Counted from the stretch's first letter, positions 1 to 8,018 are shown. The stretch: DNA of 36,219 nt from Hyphomicrobiales bacterium (GCA_947447895.1 CANFLM010000023.1:1-36219), one strand, 5' to 3'. The notes: generated by a model not told the origin, from the letters alone. Program-made: numbers and translations.

Positions 1-45
1 CTTGCTGAGGTAGGTCATCGAATAACTCTACCAATGGGGTAAGCC

Positions 46-1017
46 ATGTCTCTCTCAGTTACCATGTCGGGTATGAAGGTCGCCCAAAAGGACCTCGACG
101 TGATTGGCAACAACATCGCCAACGCCGGGACCGACGGTTTCAAGCGCTCCGTCACTTCCTTTGCCGACGTGTTTCCGAACGATCCCTCAGCCAGCCCCAA
201 GACCGCTGTCGGTCAGGGTGCAGTCGTATCGCTGATCAGCCGCGATACGTCGCAGGGTTCGATGTCCTCGACCGGCAAGGTGACCGACATGGCCATCTCC
301 GGCTCCGGCTATTTCACCCTGTCGGCTGGCGGCAATCAGGTTTACACCCGCGCAGGCTCGTTCTCTGTAGACAAGAATGGCTTTCTTTCTGACTCATCGG
401 GCAACCTTGTGCAGATGGCAGGGACAGGCACCGCATCAGGCGAGAGAGAAGGAATCACCTTCAACGCAACGGATGGGACATGGAAAGCGGTGCCACCTGC
501 TCCAGTTGCAACCGGCCTGACGGATATCAAATTTCCTGTCTTCATGCGTCCGGTGATTGATAATACCGGGGCTAAACCAGTAGCGGATTACACCCAGGAG
601 CCGACCGCGGTCTTTCAGGGCGATGCTCCACCAGCCAACCCAAGCGACGCTGCATTTGACGGCCTCCTCCAATCCGTGTCGATCGACTCCAACGGCCTGA
701 TCAGCGCGAGCTATTCAGGGTTCCAGGTTCCATACCCCATCGGCTATCTGGCCATTGCCAACTTCCCGAACCCTGCCGCCTTGCAGCCGATCGGCAACAC
801 CGATTTCGCAGCCAGCGGCGACAGCGGCAACGTCAGCCTCTCGGCCGGCGGCACGCCTGGTACCGGAACCGTGATGTCAGGCGCACTGGAATCCTCCAAC
901 GTCGATATCACCAACGAACTGGTCAAGATGCTGAAGGCCCAGCAGTTGTATAACGGCAATGCGCGCGCCCTTCAGACCCAGGTCGAAGTCGCCTCGCGCG
1001 TCACCGACAAGCTCTAA
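46..1017 (+). CDS. flgE: Flagellar hook protein FlgE (short form)
   Basis: This 323-residue protein should form the hook that joins the flagellar basal body to the filament. The N-terminus has the rod/hook-type motif VIGNNIANAGTDGFK (about residues 20-34). The C-terminus has SGALESSNVDITNELVKM followed by a helical tail, the standard D0/Dc pairing of hook and rod proteins. The stretch SIDSNGLISASYSGFQ and the following AIANFPNPAALQPIGN fit FlgE better than FlgF or FlgG. It is shorter than the usual 400 or so residues, and the shortening lies in the central surface domain. The ATG follows a GGGGTAAG ribosome-binding sequence. motA-motB lie downstream after a long hairpin. FlgE is the best call; a FlgF-like paralogue is the alternative. 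Confidence 0.85.
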   Translation: MSLSVTMSGMKVAQKDLDVIGNNIANAGTDGFKRSVTSFADVFPNDPSASPKTAVGQGAVVSLISRDTSQGSMSSTGKVTDMAISGSGYFTLSAGGNQVYTRAGSFSVDKNGFLSDSSGNLVQMAGTGTASGEREGITFNATDGTWKAVPPAPVATGLTDIKFPVFMRPVIDNTGAKPVADYTQEPTAVFQGDAPPANPSDAAFDGLLQSVSIDSNGLISASYSGFQVPYPIGYLAIANFPNPAALQPIGNTDFAASGDSGNVSLSAGGTPGTGTVMSGALESSNVDITNELVKMLKAQQLYNGNARALQTQVEVASRVTDKL

Positions 1018-1032
1018 GACACATCCTCTTTC

Positions 1033-1074
1033 TGTGCGGCTTGACTGAATTTTGAGGGTCAGTCAGGCCGCACA
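1033..1074 (+). terminator. Long hairpin after flgE
   Basis: A 16-bp stem (1033-1048 with 1059-1074) has one G-U pair and a 10-base loop, and starts 15 bases after the flgE stop. No clear U-run follows, so it may be a weak terminator or an mRNA-stabilising 3' end that separates flgE from motAB. Confidence 0.55.
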
Positions 1075-1189
1075 TGAGATTTGCTGTTCTGTTAGACGAG
1101 ATCATCCAACGGACTTCAGGGTCCGACGGCAGTTGATTGAAGCGATATCCAGATTTCGGTCTGTTTGTCCTGTGGTATAAGAGGATGCG

Positions 1190-2053
1190 ATGCTGAGCAT
1201 TGTTGGTCTGGTTGTTGTGATGGGTGCTGTGTTCGGCGTGTTCGTCGCCCACGGTGGCGATTTGACACCTATTATTCACGCAGCCCCTTCAGAATTGGCG
1301 TCGATCGGCGGCGCGGCTGTCGGCGCTATGCTGGTCGCCAACGGGATGGATACCATCAAGGGCGTGGCTGGCGGCTTCGGCAAAGTGTTCGGCGGCCCCA
1401 AATACCACAAGCAGGACTACCTGGACGTGATCTTTCTGGTCTCGCGCCTGTTGAAAATCCTCCGTGTCGACGGTCCGGTGGCTCTCGAAGCCCATGTGGA
1501 AGACGCCCACTCCTCGGCGATTTTCGGCGAATATCCAAAATTGCTCAAAGACCACGTGCTGATCGACATGATCACCGACACCATCCGACTGATGGTTGTC
1601 TCGTCGGGCGGTCTCAATGCCTATGCGGTCGATGACGTGCTCGACGTCGCGATCAAGCATCATCACCATGAAGCCATGCGCCCGGTTGAAGCGCTGGGCG
1701 CGATGGCCGGCGCCTGCCCGGCACTCGGCATCGTGGCCTGCGTGTTGGGCGTGGTGAAAACCATGGGCGCGATCGACCAGCCGCCTCCGGTCCTTGGTGG
1801 TCTGATCGGCAGCGCGCTCGTCGGAACATTCATGGGCGTGTTGCTGGCCTATGGCGTGATCGAACCGATCGGCTTCCGTCTGAAGCAGGTGCTGGAAGAA
1901 GAAGCCGAAATCTATCAGGTCGTCCGCCAGTTGATTGTGGCCACGCTCCACGGCCATCCGCAGCCTCTCGTGATCGAGGCAGCCCGTGCAGGCATCGGCC
2001 ATCACAACAAGCCCTCCTTCGGCGAAGTGTTTGACGGGCTCAGAGGCAAGTAA
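1190..2053 (+). CDS. motA: Flagellar motor stator protein MotA
   Basis: MotA is the inner-membrane stator subunit that, with MotB, couples ion flow to flagellar rotation. The 287-residue length is normal. Membrane segments lie near residues 1-20, 33-50, 166-190 and 200-225. The two functionally important proline sites are present in ACPALGIV (P177) and DQPPPVLGG (P198-P200). The cytoplasmic loop carries SRLLKILRVDGPVALE, the region that meets the rotor protein FliG. The start has a GAGG ribosome-binding site five bases upstream. motB begins two bases after the stop, so the pair is surely co-translated. The sequence alone does not decide whether protons or sodium drive it, though the alphaproteobacterial setting favours protons. 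Confidence 0.95.
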   Translation: MLSIVGLVVVMGAVFGVFVAHGGDLTPIIHAAPSELASIGGAAVGAMLVANGMDTIKGVAGGFGKVFGGPKYHKQDYLDVIFLVSRLLKILRVDGPVALEAHVEDAHSSAIFGEYPKLLKDHVLIDMITDTIRLMVVSSGGLNAYAVDDVLDVAIKHHHHEAMRPVEALGAMAGACPALGIVACVLGVVKTMGAIDQPPPVLGGLIGSALVGTFMGVLLAYGVIEPIGFRLKQVLEEEAEIYQVVRQLIVATLHGHPQPLVIEAARAGIGHHNKPSFGEVFDGLRGK

Positions 2054-2055
2054 AA

Positions 2056-3282
2056 ATGGCCGAAGCCGCTAAAAAACCTGAGAAAGGCGCTGCGGAAGCC
2101 CCCGCGGCGTCGATTATCATCAAAAAGGTCCAGGGCGGCCACGGTGGCGCCCATGGTGGTGCGTGGAAAATTGCGCTCGCCGACATGATGACCGCGATGA
2201 TGGCGTTCTTTCTGCTGATGTGGCTGTTGGGTGCCACCAGCGAAGCGCAACGCAAATCCGTTGCCGACTATTTCAAGCCGACACCCAAAAGCCGGATCCA
2301 GATGGGCCAGCTGGCCGGGTCGAATGGCATTCTGGGTGGCCGCTCCATTCTGGATCCCGAAGGGATGCCCTCCTCCGCCTTCCAGAACAGCCTGCTCGAT
2401 ATGGCTACTCCGCAGGATACAGAAGGCGGAAAGGACCGTGACAAGGGGTCTGAAACCGACCCCAGCCCGCAATCCGAAAATCCGGGCAACAACAGCGGCG
2501 GCGCCTCGGAAGGCACCCAGACCGGCGGCAAGGGCAAAGGCGACAAGACCGGCGGCGAAGCCGACAAGGATGGCGCTGGCCAGGGCAATGCCGGTGCCGG
2601 CACCAAAGGGGCCGGTAATGCGGGTGAAGGCGACAAGGGCGCAGGCAATGCCGGAGAAGGCGCCAAAGGTGCTGGCAATGTCGGAGCCGGAGACAAGGGC
2701 GGTGGCCAGGGTCAGGGCGGTTCCAGCCAGGGCGATGGCAAAGGCGGTGGCCCCGAGCTGACCGAAGAGCAGAAAAAAGCGCTCGCCGATGCCCAGGACA
2801 ACAAGAACTTCAAGGACGTCCAGCAGGAACTGATGCGCCGCATTGCGCAGGACAAGACACTCGCAGGCCTGAAAGACCAGGTCCAGTTCGTGCAGGACAA
2901 GGATGGTTTACGCATCGAGATCATCGACAAGGCCGATTTCGCCATGTTCTCGCTCGGCACCAACCGTCTGCAGCCCCGCGCCCAGGCGCTGATCGAGGCG
3001 GTGGCCAAAACCGTCTCGGAAATGCCCAACAAGGTCAATGTGCGAGGCCATACCGACAGTTTCGGCTTTGCCAATCCCGACCAGCGCAACAACTGGATCC
3101 TGTCGGCAGAACGTGCCGAATCCACCCGTCTCCTGCTCGAAAAGCAGGGCGTGCCCCCCGATCGCTTCTCGCGGATCGAAGGCGTGGCGGACAAGGAACC
3201 GTTCAATGCCGCCGATCCCTATGATGCCCGCAACCGGCGCATCAGTGTGACGCTGAAATTCCAGAACGGCGAGAAGCAATAA
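2056..3282 (+). CDS. motB: Flagellar motor stator protein MotB with glycine-rich linker
   Basis: MotB anchors the stator to peptidoglycan and carries the ion-binding aspartate. The single membrane helix ALADMMTAMMAFFLLMWLLG contains Asp43, equivalent to Asp32 of E. coli MotB. The C-terminal OmpA/MotB domain (about residues 275-405) has the peptidoglycan-binding pattern NVRGHTDSFG and ends in DARNRRISVTLKF. The protein is 408 residues, roughly 100 longer than E. coli MotB. The extra length is a Gly/Asn/Lys/Asp-rich periplasmic linker (about 115-235) with four tandem 10-residue repeats. It follows motA by two bases and ends at a strong bidirectional terminator. Confidence 0.95.
   Translation: MAEAAKKPEKGAAEAPAASIIIKKVQGGHGGAHGGAWKIALADMMTAMMAFFLLMWLLGATSEAQRKSVADYFKPTPKSRIQMGQLAGSNGILGGRSILDPEGMPSSAFQNSLLDMATPQDTEGGKDRDKGSETDPSPQSENPGNNSGGASEGTQTGGKGKGDKTGGEADKDGAGQGNAGAGTKGAGNAGEGDKGAGNAGEGAKGAGNVGAGDKGGGQGQGGSSQGDGKGGGPELTEEQKKALADAQDNKNFKDVQQELMRRIAQDKTLAGLKDQVQFVQDKDGLRIEIIDKADFAMFSLGTNRLQPRAQALIEAVAKTVSEMPNKVNVRGHTDSFGFANPDQRNNWILSAERAESTRLLLEKQGVPPDRFSRIEGVADKEPFNAADPYDARNRRISVTLKFQNGEKQ
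2578..2697 (+). repeat. Four tandem 30-bp repeats in motB
   Basis: Four in-frame units at 2578, 2608, 2638 and 2668 encode GQGNAGAGTK, GAGNAGEGDK, GAGNAGEGAK and GAGNVGAGDK. They form part of the flexible periplasmic linker of MotB (residues 175-214). Unit number could vary between strains by slippage. Confidence 0.85.
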
Positions 3283-3307
3283 CCTTCCGTTTGCTCACAG
3301 ACAAAAA

Positions 3308-3338
3308 CCCGCCACGGGTGAAAGTGGCGTGTTTTTTG
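3308..3338 (+). terminator. Bidirectional terminator between motB and the NHLP-like gene
   Basis: The stem CGCCAC/GTGGCG (3310-3315 with 3324-3329) is followed by a T-run on the plus strand. It is flanked by an A-run at 3302-3307, which gives a T-run for minus-strand transcripts. It lies between convergent genes. Confidence 0.85.
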
Positions 3339-3366
3339 TTGTGCGCACAGGGCTGGTGAGGATGGC

Positions 3367-3810
3367 TTATTTCCCTGCCATCATGATCAGCTGCAAATAG
3401 CAGATGCGGCGGCGGAAGGTGCGCTCGGCATTGCATTCATAGATCACCAGTCTGGGACGGTCACGATGCGGACGGTCGACTTTCAGATCGATCTCCTCGG
3501 GCAGAAGAATACCGATCTGGCGCAAGGCGCGGTGCGGATTTTCATCCAGCTTCCCCATCAGTGTCGGATCGATCCAGCAGCGTGCAAGCACAGCACCAAG
3601 ATAATCGACAATCCGCTCGCGCACATTATGGGCATCGATCACGAATTCGATGGGCGGATCACTGCTGATATTCTCGTTGACTGGCGACGGCGCCGCAGAC
3701 TTTTCTGTCTGGGGAGCCCCTTGATAGACGCGGTCGTCATGACGGACAGCCGGAAGGCCTCCCGACGAGATAAGGGCTGGCAGTTGATGTCTGTAATCCG
3801 CGTCACTCAT
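3367..3810 (-). CDS. Small protein with nitrile-hydratase-leader-like (NHLP) domain
   Basis: I do not recognise a characterised function. The protein is 147 residues from the ATG at 3810, chosen over the ATG at 3816 because the AAAGGG ribosome-binding site is then correctly spaced. Residues about 1-60 look disordered. Residues about 63-125 resemble the nitrile hydratase alpha/NHLP leader fold: a helix with LARCWIDPTLMGKL, then NPHRALRQIGILLPEEIDL, then a strand ending RPRLVIYEC. That domain occurs as the catalytic subunit of nitrile and thiocyanate hydratases and as a leader of some ribosomal peptides. The metal-binding Cys-rich motif of the hydratase is absent, and no peptide-maturation enzymes are nearby. 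A basic 20-residue tail (NAERTFRRRICYLQ...) follows the domain. The gene is monocistronic and convergent with motB. Confidence 0.6.
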   Translation of the reverse strand: MSDADYRHQLPALISSGGLPAVRHDDRVYQGAPQTEKSAAPSPVNENISSDPPIEFVIDAHNVRERIVDYLGAVLARCWIDPTLMGKLDENPHRALRQIGILLPEEIDLKVDRPHRDRPRLVIYECNAERTFRRRICYLQLIMMAGK

Positions 3811-3904
3811 TGCCATGCCCTTTCAAACCAGAGAATGAAAGATTTCCGATTGGAGGATCCAGCCCCCAGGCAGATCCCAATATTAAAATCCCGGATCATG
3901 TTTT

Positions 3905-3933
3905 TTTAGGGGCGCAGGTTTTGCGCCCCTAAA
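3905..3933 (-). terminator. 12-bp perfect hairpin downstream of channel gene
   Basis: A perfect 12-bp inverted repeat (3905-3916 with 3922-3933, five-base loop) sits about 20 bases past the channel stop. On the minus strand it is followed by A residues, not U, so it is an atypical terminator or an RNA 3'-end structure. Confidence 0.5.
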
Positions 3934-3953
3934 TCGATTGGTCCGGCCGCTAA

Positions 3954-5531
3954 TCAGGCTTTGACCGTCGAAGCGGCAGCCAGCTTGTGGGCATCGCGTG
4001 ACAGGCTGTCAGCCAGATGGCTCAAGAGCTGGGTCTTTTCTTCGGTTGTGAAGGTTTCCAGCTGGACCAGCATGGTCTTGATCTCGGGCTTCAGTGGCGG
4101 AGGTGGTGGTGGAGCAGCGGCCAGTTCGGCCATACGCGCCTGGGCCTCCTCTATGGCATGGTGCTCAATCTCAAGCTCGACATGATCGGCAATCCCCATG
4201 CGATGGGCACGCCTAGCCATCATACGGTGCTCGGCCTCGGTAATCACACCATCGGCCGCGGCCTCTTCGGCCATTTTATTGAGCTCATCCTTTTGCTGGC
4301 GGATCTTTTCCGAGAAGCCGGAAGCGAGCATACCTGTTGGCAAAGCGACCAGCACAACACCGATAATCGCTGCCGCAGAGGCAAAGAACTGCCCCAACGG
4401 TGTCACCGGATAATAATCCCCGTAACCGACCGAGGTCAGAGTGATGATCGACCAATACATCGCTTCCGGAATCGAGTTGAACTTGTCCGGCTGGGCTTCG
4501 TGCTCGAGGATATAGATCGCGCTCGAAGCAAACAGCGAGATCAGCAACGACACGAACAAAGCTGCCGACAGCACCGGCAATTCATCGCGCACCACAGAGA
4601 TCAGCGTCTGCATGGCAGTGGAATAACGGGTCAGCTTCAAAATCCGCAACAGACGCATCACACGCAAGAAGCGTAAATCCATCGTGATGAAGAAGGTCAG
4701 ATAGAAGGGCAGGATCGACATCAGGTCAATAAGAGCTAGGATGGTTGTGCCATATCGCACCCGCCCCGCTATCCGCTCTTTGTATTCTGGATTTTCAGTG
4801 ATGGAATAGATACGGAAAACATATTCCAAACTGAACACAAAGACCGAGAACATATCGAACAGATGGAATTCCCGTTCGAGCAATTCATGAACCGGCTGCA
4901 CCGATTCAAGAACCACCGCGATCACCGACGCAGCAATCAAAATTACCAGTGCCGTATCTACGATGCCATGAATATCGCCGGAATATTCGTCCTCATTCAG
5001 AACCGAATAGACTTTCTGCTTGAAGGTGCGGTTTTTATTGAGTTCACGGAATTCGTGGATTTTCGGCACGATAAAGCGAACAAGCTTGAGCACCCGCAGC
5101 AAACGAAGCAAACGCAGGAAGCGCAGATCGATTTCGATCAGGAAGGTCAGGTAGAACGGAACAATCACAAAAAAGTCGACCAGTGCCATGGGTGTCACGG
5201 CATAGCGAAGACGTTTCATCTTGAAGTTCTGATAGGCTTCCGACTCTGGGATGCAATAGAGACGAACAAGATATTCGAATGTGAAAAAATACACCGAAAA
5301 CTTATCAAAGGTTGCCAATTCGCTGTGATATCGCTCGTGCAGCGCGTCAATATGTTCCACACCGATGGCGCATACGCTGAGAATGATCAGGCCGACAATG
5401 AACCTGTCGATCAGCTTTTCTTCTGGCGGGGAATCGTGCGCCTCGAACATCAGTCGATAGACTTTCCGGCGGAAAGTCACCGGTGTGTCGGATGAAGCCG
5501 ACACAGCCTCCATGTGGTGATGTTCGCTCAT
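3954..5531 (-). CDS. Voltage-gated K+ channel with two tandem voltage-sensor domains and one pore
   Basis: This should be an inner-membrane potassium channel of the 6-TM family with an extra voltage sensor. From the ATG at 5531 (strong GAGGGGGAAG site) it is 525 residues. Sensor 1 spans about 24-155, with S4 containing DLRFLRLLRLLRVLKLVR. Sensor 2 spans about 174-305, with S4 containing DLRFLRVMRLLRILKLTR. Residues 21-150 and 171-300 align without gaps, about 57/130 identical by my count. The pore follows only the second sensor: S5 about 320-342, then the filter T366-S-V-G-Y-G-D372, then S6 about 382-403 with ALPTGMLASGF. The cytoplasmic C-terminus has a DGVITEAEH helical segment, like half of a TerB or EF-hand unit, a run of six prolines and a final helix. 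Ordinary Kv channels of bacteria have one sensor per subunit. No ligand-binding domain is seen. The gene stands alone. Confidence 0.9.
   Translation of the reverse strand: MSEHHHMEAVSASSDTPVTFRRKVYRLMFEAHDSPPEEKLIDRFIVGLIILSVCAIGVEHIDALHERYHSELATFDKFSVYFFTFEYLVRLYCIPESEAYQNFKMKRLRYAVTPMALVDFFVIVPFYLTFLIEIDLRFLRLLRLLRVLKLVRFIVPKIHEFRELNKNRTFKQKVYSVLNEDEYSGDIHGIVDTALVILIAASVIAVVLESVQPVHELLEREFHLFDMFSVFVFSLEYVFRIYSITENPEYKERIAGRVRYGTTILALIDLMSILPFYLTFFITMDLRFLRVMRLLRILKLTRYSTAMQTLISVVRDELPVLSAALFVSLLISLFASSAIYILEHEAQPDKFNSIPEAMYWSIITLTSVGYGDYYPVTPLGQFFASAAAIIGVVLVALPTGMLASGFSEKIRQQKDELNKMAEEAAADGVITEAEHRMMARRAHRMGIADHVELEIEHHAIEEAQARMAELAAAPPPPPPLKPEIKTMLVQLETFTTEEKTQLLSHLADSLSRDAHKLAAASTVKA
4632..5021 (-). 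repeat. Second copy of the internal channel repeat (VSD2)
   Basis: This encodes residues 171-300 of the channel. It aligns gap-free at an offset of exactly 150 residues with the segment encoded at 5082-5471. Shared blocks include FDxFSV, the EY-R-Y-I pattern, LPFYLTF or VPFYLTF, and DLRFLR. Confidence 0.9.
5082..5471 (-). repeat. First copy of the internal channel repeat (VSD1)
   Basis: This encodes residues 21-150, the complete first voltage sensor. It is followed by a soluble, basic linker (about 156-172) in place of a pore. Confidence 0.9.
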
Positions 5532-5849
5532 CGCTTCCCCCTCAATCAACAAAAAACGCTTCGACAATTCAACAGGCCTACCACATCAAGCGGAAACCCA
5601 AAATTTTTGCCGCTCAAAACACGAAGCACCGGCCTATCCACGCGCCAATCAAGCGCATTTGCCCCATGTCCACACGACCGTGCTAATAACGGTTCAAAGC
5701 GGCTCTTTCTTTAGCGCAATTGACAATGTATTTTGTTAGAATGCGAATGGCGGCGATGACTGCTGAAGTCTGACCGGCGTTGTCGGATACAGGTGTTGGA
5801 TTGATACGGGTTTTAAGTTGATGTGCCTGGCGCATCGCGGGAGCGGCGG
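5532..5849. other. Intergenic region between divergent genes
   Basis: This 318-base gap should hold the promoters for the channel gene (minus) and the repeat-rich protein gene (plus). It is AT-rich near 5570-5620 and 5700-5745. I found no promoter with both elements well spaced. TTGACA at 5720-5725 and TAGAAT at 5737-5742 are only 11 bases apart. No hairpin or coding signal stands out. Confidence 0.5.
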
Positions 5850-7940
5850 ATGAAGTTTGCGTTTAAGTTCAGCATGCCAAAATGGGAGCGCCCCAAGCAG
5901 GAGGCACCCTATATCTCCAATCCGCTGATCAATGAACTCGAGAAGGTCGATTTTGCCAGCCTGACGGCCGAACGCAGGCAGGATATCCTGCATCGTCTCA
6001 AACTGGCCTGCGCCTCGATTGCCGAGGACCGCAGACACCAACCCGCGATCTTGAGCGACCGGATCCGGTTGCAAAAAATGTGGCAGGACTACTTCAAAAT
6101 CGCCCAAACAACACCCGCCGGAGATAATCTGGGCGAGAACCTCTCGGTTTCACGTTATTCAGGCAAGGAAGAAGAACAAAAGCCGCGTGCTCTCGGGGCC
6201 GTCATGACCATGCAGGAAGAATTGGTCGCTGCGGCCAATTTCAAGATCGACCTGGGTGGTCTCGACATCAATGACATGGATGATATGGACGATTTCAGCC
6301 CGTCCTCCATCCCGCGCGCAGCCCCGGCTCCTGCTTCTCCTCCACCCGCCCAGGCTTCTGCTCCGCATGCCGCCGCAGCCCATCTTGCGGCAAGCCGGCT
6401 CGCAGATAACCATCCGGGAGGCGAAACAGCGGCCAAAGCCGCCCCGCCGCAAGCACCGAATGCTGCCGAGCAGGAATTGGCCGAGCAAATGGCCAAGATC
6501 AAAGCAGTCACGCCAATGGCCCTGCCGCCGATGGCATTCCCGAACGAGCCCGTTCAAGAGCAGGTCGCAATTGCGGTTGAATCCGAGCCTGACTTCAGTA
6601 TCGAATTGAGCGGGGAAGAGCCGCAAACTGCCCCCGTCGTGTCCGCACAAGCCCTCTCTCCCGACGAGGAATTGGCCGAACAGATGGCCAGGATCAAAGC
6701 GGTTGCGCCGATGGCCCTGCCACCGATGGCGTTTCCGTCAGATCCCGCGCCGGAACAGGTCGCCATCGCGCCGCAGGAAGAACAAGCTTTCAGCATCGAG
6801 ATCGGTGAAAGCGATCCACAAGACAGCCCCCCTGTTAAGCCCGTTCAAGCACAAGACCTTGACGAGGAATTGGCCGAACATATGGCGAAGATCAAGGCCG
6901 TTGCCCCGATGGCTCTTCCGCCAATGCCCCATCCGGCTGACAGGGCCGAAGCCCATTCGGAAGCCGCCGCCACACTGGTTATCGAAGACCATGGGGCCAA
7001 TGAGCATCCCGACATTCCCGAGATCATCGAGGAAGACACCCTGCATATCCATGACGGGCACCTTGAAAATCCAGCGCCAGCCGCCCTGACAATTGATGCG
7101 GAGGTGGTCGAGGCAGAAACAGTCACCGCAGTCAAAGCCGCCGGAGAAGCCGATGCGTCCGGTTTCAGGCCACTGACAATTGCGGTGATCGAGGAAGAGA
7201 CGACCCACCTTGAGCCTGTCGAAACTGTTCAGGTTGCAGCTGAGGTCGTTGAAGCTGAAGCGATTGCCGTTGAGGTCATCGAAGCGGAGCCCGTTCAACC
7301 CGAAATGGTTGAGGCAGAGGGACTCTCGGTCCCGCCTTTAGAAAGCCCCGTGCCAGCGGTTGCGGAGCCTGCGATAGATGAGCCTTTGCCACTAGAGACT
7401 GAGCAAATTCAGCCTGCTCAAATTGAAGCTGCTCAAGTTGAACCTGTGGAAGTCGAACCTGTTCAAATCGAGCCTGTACCGGAAGCGCTCGCACCCGCTC
7501 CCGTTCCGGTCGAAGCCGAAAAACCGCCCGAGCCGAAGCCGAAGCGTTCCAGAAAAGCCAGTGCTCTGGCCACATTGCGCTCTATGCTGTCTCCCTCGCC
7601 GGCTGCGGAGCCTACCGCGGCCGAGGCAACACCCGAGATTGTAGCCGCACCTGACAGTGCCGCAAGCGAGATGAATCCGGGGGCACAGATCATCGAGCAA
7701 CCCGAGACTGCGGCCATCGAAGCAGCCTTGCCGCCGAAAGAGCGCGAGGTCAGTGCGACCCCCAGCACCAAGGAATGGGTCAATATCAAGCTGCTGCGGC
7801 CAAGCGTGATCCGCGGCCTGCCCCTGCCCGACCAGGTCATCACCATCGTGCCCTATACAGAAGCCAAGCGGCTGGAAGAAAACGGCAGCGCTATCATTCT
7901 GAGCAAGCCTAGAACGCCCAGAAGCCCGAAGTCCGAGTAA
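5850..7940 (+). CDS. Repeat-rich acidic protein of unknown function
   Basis: I do not recognise a characterised function. From the ATG at 5850 (GGGAG site six bases upstream) it is 696 residues; a GTG at 5823 is less likely. The N-terminal 90 or so residues are predicted helical and charged, with ISNPLINELEKVDFASL followed by amphipathic helices. A long low-complexity centre, rich in Ala, Pro, Glu and Val, contains three units starting at residues 209, 274 and 340, each with the core ELAEQMAKIKAVxPMALPPM. Then comes a region of VEAE/VEP-type acidic repeats. The last 60 residues look folded again: KEWVNIKLLRPSVIRGLPLP, then TEAKRLEENGSAIIL, a pattern like small beta modules in phage structural proteins. 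There is no signal peptide or membrane segment, so it is likely cytoplasmic. A scaffolding or polar-landmark role is only a guess. Confidence 0.8.
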   Translation: MKFAFKFSMPKWERPKQEAPYISNPLINELEKVDFASLTAERRQDILHRLKLACASIAEDRRHQPAILSDRIRLQKMWQDYFKIAQTTPAGDNLGENLSVSRYSGKEEEQKPRALGAVMTMQEELVAAANFKIDLGGLDINDMDDMDDFSPSSIPRAAPAPASPPPAQASAPHAAAAHLAASRLADNHPGGETAAKAAPPQAPNAAEQELAEQMAKIKAVTPMALPPMAFPNEPVQEQVAIAVESEPDFSIELSGEEPQTAPVVSAQALSPDEELAEQMARIKAVAPMALPPMAFPSDPAPEQVAIAPQEEQAFSIEIGESDPQDSPPVKPVQAQDLDEELAEHMAKIKAVAPMALPPMPHPADRAEAHSEAAATLVIEDHGANEHPDIPEIIEEDTLHIHDGHLENPAPAALTIDAEVVEAETVTAVKAAGEADASGFRPLTIAVIEEETTHLEPVETVQVAAEVVEAEAIAVEVIEAEPVQPEMVEAEGLSVPPLESPVPAVAEPAIDEPLPLETEQIQPAQIEAAQVEPVEVEPVQIEPVPEALAPAPVPVEAEKPPEPKPKRSRKASALATLRSMLSPSPAAEPTAAEATPEIVAAPDSAASEMNPGAQIIEQPETAAIEAALPPKEREVSATPSTKEWVNIKLLRPSVIRGLPLPDQVITIVPYTEAKRLEENGSAIILSKPRTPRSPKSE
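6474..6926 (+). repeat. Three tandem 65-66-residue repeats
   Basis: Units start at 6474, 6669 and 6867 (spacings 195 and 198 bases). Each opens with a conserved 20-residue core, ELAE-Q/H-MA-K/R-IKAV-T/A-PMALPPM, while the rest diverges. Conservation of the core against variable spacers suggests a repeated binding motif. Confidence 0.85.
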
Positions 7941-8018
7941 GCCGCCACAATCCTGACGGGTGGTCCTCGTGGCTCCTTGCGGGCATGTCATTGTTTTCGT
8001 GCGTAAGAGGTCTTGCTT

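Noticed and set aside
46-1017. FlgF or FlgG instead of FlgE
   Set aside because: The segment before the C-terminal helix (SIDSNGLISASYS, FPNPAALQPIGN, SGALESSNVDIT) follows the FlgE pattern, though the length is short.
3367-3810. A complete ribosomal-peptide (RiPP) gene cluster
   Set aside because: No maturation enzyme, protease or exporter is adjacent. Only the leader-like domain is present.
5720-5742. TTGACA and TAGAAT as a promoter
   Set aside because: The spacer is only 11 bases, too short for a sigma-70-type promoter.
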